Below are positions 1 through 11,513 of a DNA stretch of 64,000 nucleotides, one piece after another. Position numbers and translations under genes: made by a program. Position 1 is the first letter of the stretch. Each line of letters begins with the position of its first letter. Below the pieces are notes generated by a model, which had not been told where the DNA came from, searched no databases, and saw only the letters and a program-made list of their open reading frames with translations. The stretch is from Dryas octopetala (taxonomy: Eukaryota > Streptophyta > Magnoliopsida > Rosales > Rosaceae): the NCBI GenBank assembly GCA_963921425.1, contig OY992839.1, positions 14,053,409 through 14,117,408 of the forward strand. The letters run 5' to 3'.

Positions 1-327
1 ATTGCTGCTGCTGCGTGTGCCTGTCAGAGTGTGTGGATGCAGCAAGTGCTTGGGAAGCTTGGACTTAAGCAAAGTAAGTGCACTATATTCTGTGATAATA
101 ACTCAGCTATTAAACTCTCAAAGAATCCTGTTATGCATGGTAGAAGTAAGCATATCGATGTTCGATTTCATTTTCTTCGAGACCTGGTTAATAATGGAGT
201 AGTAGAATTGGTGCATTGTGGCTCAAAGGATCAGTTGGCCGACATTTTAACAAAGCCTTTGAAGCTGGATTTATTCTTGAAGATGAGAGAGCAGCTTGGT
301 GTGTGCAGTGCTCAAGTAGTAAACTGA
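1..327 (+). CDS. copia Pol polyprotein, C-terminal RNase H end (partial)
   Basis: The reading frame is open from base 1 to the TGA at 325-327 and is cut at its 5' side by the window edge. The visible 108 residues are the C-terminal end of the RNase H domain of a Ty1/copia polyprotein. Supporting features are the CDNNSAI segment near residue 36, the RSKHIDVRFHFLRD segment near residue 58 and the ADILTKPL motif near residue 80, all hallmarks of this region in plant copia elements. RNase H removes the RNA strand from the RNA:DNA hybrid during reverse transcription in the virus-like particle. No stop or frameshift is seen in this part, so the element may be fairly young, but the rest of gag-pol is not visible. 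The first in-frame Met (31-33) is internal and not the true start. Confidence 0.9.
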   Translation: MAAAACACQSVWMQQVLGKLGLKQSKCTIFCDNNSAIKLSKNPVMHGRSKHIDVRFHFLRDLVNNGVVELVHCGSKDQLADILTKPLKLDLFLKMREQLGVCSAQVVN

Positions 328-359
328 CTGTATGTTTACAGTACAGTTTAAGGGAGGAT

Positions 360-615
360 TGTTAGGAAGTTTTGGTTGCAGTGTTGACCAAGTCCTAGGC
401 TCCTATCTATTCTGTTATATGTTCTTGTTAATAATCCCTGACTTGTAGGGAAAGCTGTTTTTGAATTGTTCTTAGCCACGTTGTTAGGTTGTGCAGTACG
501 TGGGTGCACACTTTTGAATCATTCCTGTTTTGTTTGGCTATATAATAGCCTCTGTTGAGATTCAATAATACTAAGCTTGAGAGCTACCAAAACTATCTTC
601 TTTTAGTTTCTAACA
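360..615 (+). repeat. 3' LTR of the copia element
   Basis: A 256-bp LTR bounded by the short inverted repeat TGTTAG/CTAACA. It starts one base after the polypurine tract and contains a TATATAATAG-like promoter segment near 540. The 5' partner lies outside the window, so LTR divergence (age) cannot be estimated here. Confidence 0.85.
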
Positions 616-1003
616 TTTCAACCCAGCCACACCATTATACAGAAAAAAAAAAAAAAAAAAAATTTTAACACCCACAGTGAATGCATACATACATACATAC
701 ATACACATACATCCATCATATTGAATTTATGACATACATACATACATCCATCATATTTATCTAATGTGAATGCAATTTTGTCTTCTCCTTATCCATAATT
801 GTGATTTGATTCAAAATATCACGAGGATTTATACACAATCATATAAGAAGGTCCAGTGTACTTCCCAACTAAAAACTATCACCAACGGTTTTTTTACTTC
901 AGGAAATACCACATATCACGAGCATTAATTATTTAATTTACTTTCATTTATCCTCTTTGTGAAATATTAACAAAACTATTTTAAGGGGGACAAAAGTAAT
1001 GTA
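616..1003. other. Non-coding spacer with CATA microsatellite
   Basis: AT-rich sequence with no credible reading frame. It has an A-run (about 643-661) directly after the copia LTR and an imperfect CATA tetranucleotide repeat at about 683-710, with a shorter echo near 733-748. Confidence 0.7.
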
Positions 1004-1077
1004 GCTGGAATAGCTCAGTTGGTTACAGCGTGCGGCTGTTAACCACAAGGTCGGAGGTTCGAACCCTCCTGCTAGCG
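1004..1077 (+). tRNA. tRNA-Asn (anticodon GTT), nuclear type, possibly degenerate
   Basis: A 74-nt cloverleaf without an intron. Acceptor arm 1004-1010 pairs with 1070-1076 and base 1077 is the discriminator G. The D arm starts at 1013. The anticodon loop CTGTTAA is at 1036-1042 with anticodon GTT at 1038-1040. The T arm (GGAGG / CCTCC, loop TTCGAAC) is at 1053-1069. It resembles the nuclear plant tRNA-Asn rather than the plastid one. There is one mismatch in the D stem, one in the anticodon stem (C-A) and one (A-G) in the acceptor stem, so it could be an inactive copy. Confidence 0.8.
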
Positions 1078-2480
1078 CTTTCATTATTGTTTCTAAAATA
1101 CATCTGTTTTTGACATTTTGATTTTTTTGATTTTTTATTTTTACAAATGAGTATGAGAAAGAGTTCATTAATTTTCATGGTTAATAATAACTTAATTACG
1201 CGTATGGTTGGATGATTTTTTTTTTTTTTTTTTTCTCATTTGTAAGTGTGTATTTTACATTAAACAGTTGAATAATTCTTTCCTTTCTTTAGGACAATCA
1301 TTAATATCTGGACATGTGCTTTATTTGATTATTTTTTTGTTAAATATTTCTTCCCCCTTACTGCAATGATAGCTGGATTTCTACTAGAGTTAGAAGAACA
1401 ACATGCACCAGGACATCTTTACAGGTTCTAGTTAATTCTATAAATCAAGAACAATTTCGAAATTAAGAAAGAAGACCTCAATGTAGGATTGTTGGGTCGC
1501 CAACTAAGGACTGCCCTAGACAGTCCAAGAATATAGTGCCAAATAGTTTGATACAATATCACAATCCCTTTCTAACGAAAAAAAAAAATCAACAATTCTA
1601 ATTTCTAAAAGGAACAATGACCAAATTTGTCCCTCTAGTTTGGATCATTTTTAATTTGATTCTTTTGGTTTCAATGTTTACAATTAGATCCTAATGATTA
1701 GTTTTCGTTGGCCAATCAAGTCCCTTGCTAAAGAATTCTTCCACTTAGTCAAACAAAATTTGTGTGTGATATTAATTCAAGTGTAAGATTATCTCCATAT
1801 TTCACTTCTTCAATTAAGACTTCATAGTTAGCTTTCGTTAACAATTAACTTTTTAATAGTTAGCTTTGTTGACGTTAACTTCCTAATAGTTAGCTTTGTT
1901 CTTTTGCCAGATACTTAATTGTCAACAAAAGTCAACTATAGATAGAGATGACAACGGAGTAAAACATAGCTGGGTTTGCCATAATGCTCTATAATCATGA
2001 AGATGAAAAGTGAAAGTTTTGATTTCCTTTAATGTAACAAAGAGAAAGGAACAACGATAATGCTAGCATGATGTTTCTTCCTCCACGACTCTGCTTGTAA
2101 ATTCTAGATTTTGGCCGTTCCCAACGCACTAGTGTTTATGGTGGCCGTTCCCAACGCACTAGTGTTTATGGTGTTAGAAAGACAAGTCTTTTTGAGTGCG
2201 AAATTGATATGAATGATTGATCATATTGGCAGTGGAATGGTGGATGCAGGTATGACATGCGTGTGCAGTGTATGCATAAAAACAACCACAAAGAATAGGT
2301 CCAACAATCTTTTGATGAGTATTGAAGAAATTGGTGACAAGTGGAGAAAAGAATAGGGTTGTCAAATTTTCATTTAAAAATCTGTATCTAATTTAATTGA
2401 AAGAAGGGTTCAACCAAAAATCCATACCATTATAAATGGAAACTGATTCAGTTGGTGCATGTCAAGGCTTTAGAAATTAT
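1078..2480. other. Non-coding AT-rich spacer
   Basis: No reading frame with recognisable protein features on either strand. The only structure I see is poly-T and poly-A runs and the 30-bp tandem duplication listed separately. Confidence 0.6.
2113..2172. repeat. Perfect 30-bp tandem duplication
   Basis: Two identical head-to-tail 30-bp copies beginning GGCCGTTCCCAACGCACTAG, at 2113-2142 and 2143-2172. There are no differences, which suggests a recent slippage or duplication event. Confidence 0.9.
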
Positions 2481-3015
2481 TCTGTGTAAACGATACACCG
2501 TCACGTGGTGTAACCAATCCAACGTGTCATAATATGAATGAATGTTATTAATAATATGAATTAATTACACTTACATCTCATGAGTTTATCGTCTTTTTAC
2601 ATACATCCCTTGAGGTTTCAAAAATTACACATATACCCTCTTAAGTTTCAAAACTGTTGCATATAACCCCTAACAGTGAGACAATGATGAGAAAGTATAC
2701 AAAAATGCATGCTAAGGAGTGGAATGGCCTAATAAGATTACTCAAGGTGTAAAGTCCAACCTCAATACAAATATTGTTTTTGTTTATTTATTGTTTTCTT
2801 TTGCAGGGGGTTATATGCAACAGTTTTGAAACCTTAAAGGTGTATGCGTAATTTTTGAAATCTCAGAGAGTGTATGTGAAAAGACAATAAACCTCAGAGG
2901 TTGTAAGTGTAAATAACTCTTTATAATATACCCTATTAATATAAATATACCGTCCACTAATACCCTTACACGTTAGACTGGTTACATCACATAGCGGTAC
3001 ATGTATCGAATACAC
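2481..3015. mobile_element. MITE nested inside a second MITE
   Basis: Two concentric inverted repeats. The inner one (about 2563-2915) has arms of roughly 110 bp, starting with sequence like TTACACTTACATCTCATGAG and ending with its imperfect complement. The outer one (about 2481-3015) has arms containing GATACACCG...GGTGTAACCA on the left and the imperfect complement on the right. This fits a MITE inserted in an older MITE. No coding content. Confidence 0.5.
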
Positions 3016-3545
3016 CCAATAATTGTCAAGGCTTTACAAAAAATAAAACTGCTTAAAATATTATTTGTTAACAAAAATAGTCAACACAAAATAATGGATT
3101 CAGATCCTCTACTTATTTATATATTTTTTTTTAATTTTAGTCATTTACTTATTATAAAAGGGTATATAGAGTAAAAGATGAAATGAATTAGTAGAACTCT
3201 TTGGGTGTAAAAAGAGTTACATAAATCCTTTGCTTTATATTACACGATTAAAACAAACAAAAATAAGACACGTAGAGAATCCAAATTTCAAAACAATTAA
3301 ATTTTTTGAGAATAAATTAGTAAAATAAAAGAAACAGTAGAAGAAAAAACTGTAAAATGTTTGGACTTTGTTCATTACAGGCTAGCTGCAGCTTTTCGGC
3401 CCTTATTTGTCTCAAGTGCGTTGACCCAATGCTGATTTTGTTCTCACATCTTGGGCCTCGGCTAAGAGACCACCATACCCAAGCCACATGGACCCATCTT
3501 AGGCGTATCAAGGAATACCGATACTATGACCCCCAAAAAAAAAAA

Positions 3546-4063
3546 GGGCAAATGAGTCTTTGTACTTTCATGAAATATTCACTTTGGTCATATTCTTTTA
3601 AATTTGGCAATTTCATACCTGTATTTCTAATATGATAGCAATAAAGTCCCAATCATTAACTCCGTTTAAAATGTTGATGGAAAATCCGATATGCTTCACA
3701 CGTGAGTTGTATTTCGGACATCTTACTCCACTGACCTGTACACTTATGTAAGTCCTACTTGCCATGCAACACAATCAATTTGAAAAAAAAAAAAAAAAAG
3801 AGTTTCAACGCCAAACTGAATGTGTACAATGGTGGGTAAAGACTTAAATAGGCATCTAGATGGAGTTAAATGTATAAAATCCCACTCACTTGCAAAGCAC
3901 GTGCTTCTACGTCGAAGTTTTTGTCAACAATTTAAACAAAGTTAATAATTTGGACTTAATTGTTATTTTACTGAAAGTAGATGATTGAAATTGCTAAAAT
4001 TAAAAGAATTAGATCAAATGAAAATTTCATGAAATTATAAAGACCAAAAGTATCCTTTTGCCA
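3546..4063. mobile_element. Foldback MITE, about 0.5 kb
   Basis: Imperfect inverted repeat. The left arm (3546-3630) contains CTTTCATGAAA and TCTTTTAAATTTGGCAATTTCA. The right arm (about 3970-4063) carries the complement, including TGAAATTGCTAAAATTAAAA and TTTCATGAAATT. The middle contains a pure A-run and no gene. Confidence 0.5.
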
Positions 4064-5884
4064 AAAAACAAAAACAAAAACACCCGTCCTTTTCTCTCAC
4101 TCAAAGTTTGAAGGTGTGGTTGACAAGAAAAACTTAATTCCCTACAACAATAAAGATTGTTGATGTGACTAAGAGAGTGGAGGGTATGTGCATGGGTCAC
4201 AAACCTCAATGTCCCAAACCAAGAAAATTTTTGTGTTTGACCCTAAGATCACGCGACGACGGTGTTATCAATTGACACATTTTCATAGGTTCACAATAGA
4301 ATAAAAAAGTGTCATTTTGTAACACCTAAGTTTGGTGGTTCTATTTTACCTAATGACGTGAATATTAGGCGGTCTTACTGAGCATATAATGTGCATGCAT
4401 TTCGAGTGTTTGACAACCAGAACATAGAAATCAAGAAAGAACAGCCTCTTCCCATGAATTGTGGGGTATGCAAGTGCTTTGAGGAGATGGGTTTTAATTA
4501 ACAAAAGAAAGAGAGATCTGCTAGGCATATTCGCTAACAGAACTATTTGGATTGAAGCTAACAGAAGCATGACATAATATTTCCTCTGCTAATACAAAAA
4601 AAAAAAAAGAGGAAAATAATTAAGTCATATATAGTAAAAAATAGGTTAATTAATTAAACAACAATTTTTTATTTTTTATTTATGTATACATTTTTTTAAT
4701 GCAAAATGATTTTAGATTTTGAGGGCAAGTACTAGACAAAGAAATAGATAGGGAAGTCCGGAACTGTTCAATTAGGTGATGTAGTACATGCTTTGTACTT
4801 CATGTATAGTGTACTGCATAAACATGCAAGGTATGCTATAAAATTCGATCCCCTCCTCATTAGTTTGCAATCTTCAAGCTTCTAATTAATACTTAAATCT
4901 TTCTCATTTGTCCATAGTTTTATTTTGGATATAATTATCATCAGATTTCAGTCCGAATAGATTTTACTTATTTAGTCGCTTCTATAAGTATCACAAGAGT
5001 ACTGCATTCATGCTCTGAAACTGGAAAGGTATTGTCAAAGGTAAAATTCAATTATTTTCTCAAGGAAAGTGATTGGAAACAAAAACTATTTTCTTTCCTC
5101 TTTCATATTGGACCATAATATTGTGGGAATCACTTAATATGAGAGAGTTTGGAAAAACCAAAATGGGAATCTGAAAGCAGACTTGGGTGTACTTCTTCAG
5201 CATCATCTGCCTTTCCTTAAAACTCAGAATGCAGGTGAGATGCATCGATCTTGTAGCTAGTACTGCAACATGCATGTAGTTGATTTTGTTTGCATCTAGT
5301 GCCATGTGCATGATTCTTTTGTTTTTTGTTTTTTGTTTTGTTTTGGTCAACCATGTGCATATTCTTAATTACTAGAGATTAAAACCCATTCATATATGCA
5401 GAAATGTACAAATATGTGAGACTTTATTTGCAGTAGTAGTTAGAGTATTGTCTTAAAGTCTTATTAAATTATATTTATCAAATAATGTAACAATATCTTA
5501 TTTATTAAAACCTAAACATTTTAAACCGTATTTATTTCAATAAAGAAATATATGGTGATGTATATATATATATATACACACATGTTAATTGGCAAACAAA
5601 CTTAATAACTTTAGTATTAGTTTCTTTTGAGAAATGCTATAGATTTAAAATTATTTGAACTTTGGATTCGAAATAATATAACAGTGTACGTGTACGTGTC
5701 CCATGTTTAATTTATAACAAAATGAACCTCGAAAGCCTTGCCCTAGTCTTTCTTTTTTATCCCAACTCTATAAATTATTGATTATACCATTGCACATGGT
5801 TTTAATTGTCATGTTTGCCACCGAAACCTGTGCCATAAATGGCCTCATGCTTTGCTGTGTTGTTTTGTACCTTTGTTAATGGGA

Positions 5885-5969
<85 letters not shown>

Positions 5970-6161
5970 CTAAAACTTTGCAAAATTAATATTAACAATT
6001 AGCACGACTCAATACTTTAATGTAAGTCACAACAAACTTTCCCAGAAAATTAGTTAACATGTAACAATTAATGTGAAACCAAACCAGTCTCGATATATGG
6101 GGTAGTATGGGAACATGCACCTAGCTAGGTAGGACTTAGCCTATTGGATGCTTATTTTATT
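4064..6161. other. Non-coding spacer
   Basis: AT-rich DNA without a supported gene. It holds short TA runs (for example 5561-5577) and the long TC microsatellite listed separately. Predicted small frames here lack any domain or codon pattern. Confidence 0.6.
5889..5964. repeat. (TC)38 microsatellite
   Basis: An uninterrupted TC dinucleotide run of 76 bp. Such length is usually highly polymorphic, so the exact copy number in any assembly should be treated with caution. Confidence 0.95.
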
Positions 6162-6581
6162 GTGAGAGCAGTTTTGGTTATCCTTTAACTCAGGTGTATG
6201 CTTACCTCCTTTCTAGAATAATGACATGTGTTTAAAAAATTAACTATAAATATATTATATTTAATTATTAATCTGAATTCTCTTTATTTTTTATTTCCTA
6301 CTCTTTCTTTCTCTATCTCTCCCTCTGCTTGGTAATAGTACCAAAATTAAGACACTCTATAGATGCTTTATTATGGGTTTTGACTGAGTTTATGTTTAGC
6401 AGTGGGCGGAGGAAAAAAAAAAGATAAAGAAGAAGAAAGAGAGAGGAATAAAAAATTAAGAAAATTTGAGTTAATAATTAAATATAATATAATAATTATA
6501 ATTAATTTTTTAAATATATGTCAATAATTTAAAAAAGAGATAAATATACACTTAAGTTAAAAGAGACGAACAAAACTGCTG
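6162..6581. mobile_element. Mutator-like MITE with 9-bp target duplication
   Basis: A 420-bp element whose left end reads GTGAGAGCAGTTTTGG and whose right end reads CAAAACTGCTG, flanked by identical TATTTTATT at 6153-6161 and 6582-6590. A 9-bp target duplication is typical of Mutator-like elements. The ends match those of the larger element at 33007-34127 (GAGAGCAGTTTT followed by a CTTTAACTCAGG segment), so both belong to one family. Confidence 0.7.
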
Positions 6582-6590
6582 TATTTTATT

Positions 6591-7724
6591 ATGGCTTCAT
6601 TATGTAAACATGTAGGCGTGCGACAATACAAGTGCAATAATTTAGTGCCTCCTGTAATTAACACCGACACTGAACAATCACACAGTTTTAGAAAGATTGT
6701 TGCCAACCAAGAAAGAGAAGAAAAAGAAATAAAAAATAGAAAAAGTTGACCACCTTTTCTAGTTTAATCAAAGGAAAAAAAAGAGCCACTTGCTACTACC
6801 GACGCATGTCTCCAAAATAGGGTTAATTAGTATTTCAAACGCATGTTACCGTTTGCTTTTCCACCTCTCCCAGCTGCCAAACAGAATAAGAAGTTGGAAC
6901 TTTGAGTAGTTCATCGATCCATTTAAAATTATGATAAAGATATATATATTCAAATAATTATTCTACCTCGGCATGCCCCTCTTTTGTAATGACAAAAATG
7001 TACGTGGTCCCTCAAAAACCCAAGTAAAACAAAACCCCGTATTCTAGCATTTTAAGTTTTTAATTAACTCCCTAGCTAGGTCTATAGACGTAGTTAATTA
7101 ATTATAACTTTCAATTTAATACACTATTATACAATGATGTTCAAACACACACTTCTCTGTTAGTATTTCGATGAGAGACTAATTACTGTGCCGTTAGATG
7201 AAAAGTCAATGCCTAATAAGTACAAATCTTTTTCCTATAGTATAACACGACTTTATATTCTCAATATAAAATACTCTTAAAATAAGTATATGATGGTTAC
7301 AAATTGGCTTCAAATACAAAAATTAAAGCATTTAAGACACTCTAACGAGGATGTGTTTATTTTAAGAAAAATAAGAACTCATTGTGAGATCATCCCGTAA
7401 TGTAAACTAATCATTCAAACCATTTATCTTTTAAGTTTTTTTAATAAAAATCATCACAATAAAAATTAACAAAATAAAAACTCTTTAGTCATCTACGGAA
7501 TAAATAGTTTCCGTCATGGGATGATTTGGATCACATTATAGGGTGGGTCCCAACATATTATCCTTATATATATATATATTTTAAAAGTGAGAGTATGCTC
7601 ATGTGAGAATGACTAATTAAAACGCTAATTACTAACAAGTCTCCAAACCCTGCTCCAGATCCCTTCTTCAACGGACATAATAGATACTAATTTATGGTCT
7701 AATTTAACCACGTGTATTGCATGT
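6591..7724. other. Non-coding spacer
   Basis: AT-rich sequence. I see no gene, RNA gene or clear element. Confidence 0.55.
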
Positions 7725-7990
7725 ATTTGTATAATCGGAACCGTTCATTTTTTATATCATTCTTTAAAGATTATTTTTGCAAAAAATAAACTAAATTGAA
7801 AATCCTTTGGTCATGTAATTGTTATCAAATAAACAAACGATAAATCAATCTATTAACCAAATCGTCTTTTTATTTGATCACAGTTACATAATTAACAAAA
7901 AAATTTCCGATTTGGTGTATTTTTTTACAGAGATGATCTTCATAAAATGATCTAAAAAAATGTACGGTTCCAATCATGAAAATACATTAT
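7725..7990. mobile_element. Foldback MITE remnant
   Basis: Imperfect inverted repeat. The left arm (from 7735) reads through CGGAACCGTTCATTTTTTAT. The right arm ends with the complement near 7960-7990, passing through ATGTACGGTTCCAATCATG. The inner arms carry TTGTTATCAAATAAACAAACG and its imperfect complement. The CGGAACCGTTC core recurs in other foldbacks of this window (28309-29010, 23745-24137) and in the repeats of the CACTA right end. Confidence 0.45.
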
Positions 7991-8044
7991 GAAATGAGAA
8001 TAATAAATAATTAAGATGGTCGGTAGAGAAGGTAGTTAGATAGC

Positions 8045-9830
8045 ATTCCCTTTTATAAATTATCAAGGGAAGCCAAATACAAAATACTCAGTCAATATGA
8101 CGATTATACTATAGAGAGATCTTAATTAAAGAGCAGTTATTGGGAAGTCCAGTTGGAAGGGTCATGAAATTGCCCATTCTGCACTCAAGTTCAATTCCCC
8201 TCTCTCCAAAAAGTCAAAAAAAAAAAAATTAAAGAGGAAGATATAGGTACACATCTGCTGCAGGTTATTTTTGGATGATGGTTTTAAGCATATTATTTTA
8301 TAAGTATAAAAAAATAGAATTCTTAACTATTGAAGTATTGAGGCATAGCTGACCAAATGGCTGTAACCATCGTGGTTCCGCATAAAGTGCTTCGATTATT
8401 CATAAAAGGGTCATTAATTATACCACTTAATTAATAATTCATTTGCTTATGATGTAACCTAACCTACTTTCAATAAACTAATGAAAGAAAGAAACCACTC
8501 TCACTAAGCAATAGCAAGTTACCAATTGGCAATTGTTATGACAAAGAAGAAAAAGAGAAAACCACTTTTTGAATAATAAATATACATGTAATTATTTATT
8601 ATCTCGTAATGGACTTAATTAATAGCCAATGCCTTAAAAAGCAACATTAATATATAAGAGTTTGGTATATCTTATTAATTACATGCAAAATACAAGTCAT
8701 CAAGAGGTATAGAACTAATACGTGATCATCATGCGTATGCCACTTTTGTATAGGGATATGCTTTGGAAATGAATGATGAGCTATTATATATGTTTGGCAA
8801 ATTTAATGACTGCAAATTAACTTTTATAATTTTTGGTTCAAAGCTTGTATGTCATAAAATCTTATTGTTTTAATTATTTACTCTTTGTTTAAGGATTGTA
8901 CAAACAATTGAAATTTTTTTTATGTTTAATATAAGAATCAGTGTGCAAATTAAATTTAAATTTAATGTAAAAAGAGGCCTAATTCTAAATTTCGCCCAGG
9001 GTCGGCTCTGATTAGGGTTTTATGTGCATGCAAATCCCATGAATGAGCTTTTGATACCTATTTGGTGGTTTAACTTAATTATTTACGAAAATATGGTCTT
9101 GGAAAACCAGAGAAGATCAGTTAAATGGACTATTAACACTAGTTGCCAACAAAATACAATGAGAGAAAAGAATAATCTCCAGAATATGCCCTAAAATTTT
9201 AATGACCAGGGTGTTTGATAATTACAATTAAGAGAGTGTTTGACCTAAGAATAATCTTCCAGAATTATGACGTTTATATGAGTCTTTTCTTTTTGTCCGA
9301 AGAAGTTTATGAGTCTTATTCGGATAAGGGGCCAGCTGACGTGGATTGGCATGGTCAATGAAACCAAGTGGCCAATTTTATATCAAAATTATTATCTAAA
9401 TAAACTGGTTCTGGATAGCTTGCTAGGATGAGTACGTATTGCCTTTATTGTAGTGTGCAGGCTAGCAAGATGCATGGATATTGCTTCTAACTTCAACATT
9501 AATTCATTCAATAGTTTACTTAATTCCCTTTGTTTATTTTCAAACATGTGCTTGATCAATTAAGCAACTGTTGCTTTCGATCAATGTAATTAAAATTATC
9601 TAAGCTAAAGGTGATGGACACGCCAAGGCCGGATTACGCAAAATTATCATGTTGTCGATTAGAACAGACTCCACCTCCTACATTCTCCTTTGTTTGAGCA
9701 TGTCTTGATAAGCCATGGAAAATTAATTAATTGCAAAAGGTCTCCATCATTATTCATAAATGAATTAAATTGACAAAATTACCACATGCTTGCTTTCTAA
9801 GCAAGTAACCGACTTGACGAATAAAATCAA
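8045..9830. other. Non-coding spacer, possible SINE remnant at about 8135-8240
   Basis: No gene is supported. Around 8140-8230 a tRNA-like stretch with a B-box-like AAGTTCAATTCCC is followed by an A-run (8218-8228), which could be an old SINE; this is weak. Confidence 0.4.
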
Positions 9831-10344
9831 GAGTGCTGCTATTTGCACACCCTTTTTTTTCTTTTTGCACACCCTTTTGTAAAAAAACAATAAAAAATTA
9901 AAGGAAAAGACCACACTCACCCTCACCCAACACACCCCAACTCCATTTTTTCTCTTTTGCACACCCCATCAACAGACAAAAGAAAACACACACACCCAGC
10001 CACACACACCCCCCTTCATCTCCCTCACCTGACCACACCCACCCACCCACGCAGCCCTCTGTTTTTTTTTCCTTCCAAGCCCGGCAGCCCCTTTCTCCTT
10101 TCCACTCGCCCAATCACCACCGCGCGCAGCACCACCTTCCTCGCAGCACCACCACCGCGCGCCACCACTAACCACCATCTTCCTTTCTCTCTGCATGCAC
10201 CATCACCACAGCACCCCCAAAACAGCCACCACAACCAGCCCAGAAGCCCCTCCTCGGCTCCTCCATCTCTCTCTCTCTCTCCTTCCCTCTCTCCTCTCTC
10301 CCTTCTCTCTTCCCTCCCTTTCTCTGTCGCTGCGGTTGGTTCGG

Positions 10345-10460
10345 TAGATAACCACCGAACGAAACTAATGGTTTCGGCAAATGACTGCCGAACGAAATTG
10401 ACAGCTTCGACGGATGGCTACCGAACGAACCCGCCGGTTTCGGCGGATGACTACCGAACG
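10345..10460. repeat. Minisatellite of about 36 bp units
   Basis: Four imperfect units built on CTACCGAACGAA and TTTCGGCGGATG. Read on the minus strand they give repeated SFGSHxPKP-like peptides that extend the open frame of the captured MAK16 exon. Confidence 0.7.
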
Positions 10461-10462
10461 GA

Positions 10463-11092
10463 GTCAGCCGTTGCTTTGTTTTGTGTACAAGAAACTTAGG
10501 CCAGTACATCTGTCAATTCATAAAGGTCGTGCTGATTAACCACTCCAAGAACTTCTAGCTTTAAGAAAACTAACATATAATAATCATAAACAGCTAAAGT
10601 TGGGTCATTTTCATTACCAGATGTTTGTCAATGATTTCAAGTGCTTTCTCATAATTCCTGGGCAACTTAACTCTTTCCCACAACTTGTTTGGCATATGAG
10701 CTCTTTCTATTGTTTTCATATAAAGATAGAACACTCCTGCAGGACAACAACATAACCATATGTTTTCATAAGCAATGCAAGTAGTGTATGAATAAAATTT
10801 TTGATATCAGCATAAGTAAAAAATTTAAGTAAATTCATATTGACTAGAAGCTAAACGTGAGCTTCCAGTAGCAGAGCCAAGGTAAAATTCATTAATATTA
10901 CCATTGTTAAGCAAATTACTTTGTTAAAGGAAGAAAACCAGCTAAAAATGCAGTCATTCCAAAAAGATAAGAAGGTGGGAAAATTTTTGCATCTCCATAG
11001 CTGAGTAAAGCGACCCAGTTACATAATAAGCAAGATGAGAAACAAAGTACCATCATGGTCGCGAATGGTGGCATAGCGACTATTAGCCAGAG
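10463..11092 (-). pseudogene. MAK16: Captured MAK16-like gene fragment (three exons, two introns)
   Basis: Read on the minus strand, three exon pieces join in frame. They are 11092-11051 (15 residues including NSRYATIRDHDG), 10736-10618 (containing [20 protein letters not shown] and the following [13 protein letters not shown]) and 10509-10463 (YWPKFLVHKTKQRLT). The introns at 11050-10737 and 10617-10510 have GT donors and AG acceptors. These residues match the conserved central part of MAK16, a nucleolar protein needed for 60S ribosomal subunit maturation; the assignment is from memory of the family. The N-terminal and C-terminal parts are missing. Because introns are kept, the fragment was taken from genomic DNA and not from an mRNA copy. 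No stop is seen within the pieces. Beyond 10463 the frame runs on into the minisatellite of the element, which could give a chimeric product if transcribed. Function is unlikely. Confidence 0.85.
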
Positions 11093-11513
11093 TGGTCCGA
11101 TGGTGGTACTGCTGCGAGCAGGGTGGTGCAGAAGGTGCTGCGCGGGTGTGTTAACAGAGAAAGAGAGAAAGGGAAGGAGAGAGAGTGGGGCCGGGGCTGG
11201 GTGGAGGGGAAGGAGGTGGGCTGGAGGGAGGGTGCGACGGGGCTGAGGCTTGGTGGAGGGGAGGGGTGGTGCCGGAGAGAGGAGAGGTGGGGATGGGGTG
11301 TGTGGGTGAGGGAGTGTGTACGGGGGGGGGGGGGAGATGGGGGATGGGGTGTGTGATTTTTAGGTGTGTGTTTTTTTTTTTCTGTTTAGGAAGGGTGTGC
11401 AAAAAGAAAAATAGATGGGGTATAAGGGTCTTTTTCCTTGAGGTTTTTTTTTTTTTTTTTAGGAAAGCTAGGGTGTGCAAAGAGAAAAAAAGGGTGTGCA
11501 AATAGCAGCACTC

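Larger units (their letters stand above)
1..615 (+). mobile_element. Ty1/copia LTR retrotransposon, 3' end only
   Basis: The window opens inside a copia-type element. In order it shows the end of the polyprotein (1-327), a short untranslated stretch, a polypurine tract (AAGGGAGGA, 350-358) and a 256-bp 3' LTR (360-615) that begins TGTTAG and ends CTAACA. The order RNase H, PPT, LTR is diagnostic of an LTR retrotransposon. The following TTTCA (616-620) may be the target duplication, but the 5' end is outside the window so this cannot be confirmed. Confidence 0.9.
9831..11513. mobile_element. Non-autonomous TIR transposon carrying a gene fragment (Pack-type element)
   Basis: A 1683-bp element. 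The left end starts GAGTGCTGCTATTTGCACAC and the right end is its exact complement, finishing at 11513. It is flanked by identical 8-bp AAAATCAA at 9823-9830 and 11514-11521. Inside the termini, the left half is pyrimidine-rich and the right half purine-rich, so the inverted repeats extend in degenerate form for roughly 400 bp on each side. The centre holds a MAK16-like gene fragment (10463-11092). No transposase is encoded. The superfamily is uncertain. Long TIRs plus gene capture suggest a Pack-MULE, but an 8-bp duplication would also fit hAT. The same terminal sequence bounds the elements in intron 4 of both laccases. Confidence 0.85.

Noticed and set aside
5889-5964. Repeat run mistaken for a CRISPR-like array
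   Set aside because: It is a pure dinucleotide microsatellite without spacers; no CRISPR array is present in this plant nuclear window.
9957-10499. 180-residue Pro/Ser/Thr/His-rich open frame
   Set aside because: It lies in the pyrimidine-rich arm of the TIR element; low-complexity CT and CAC repeats make several overlapping open frames on both strands.
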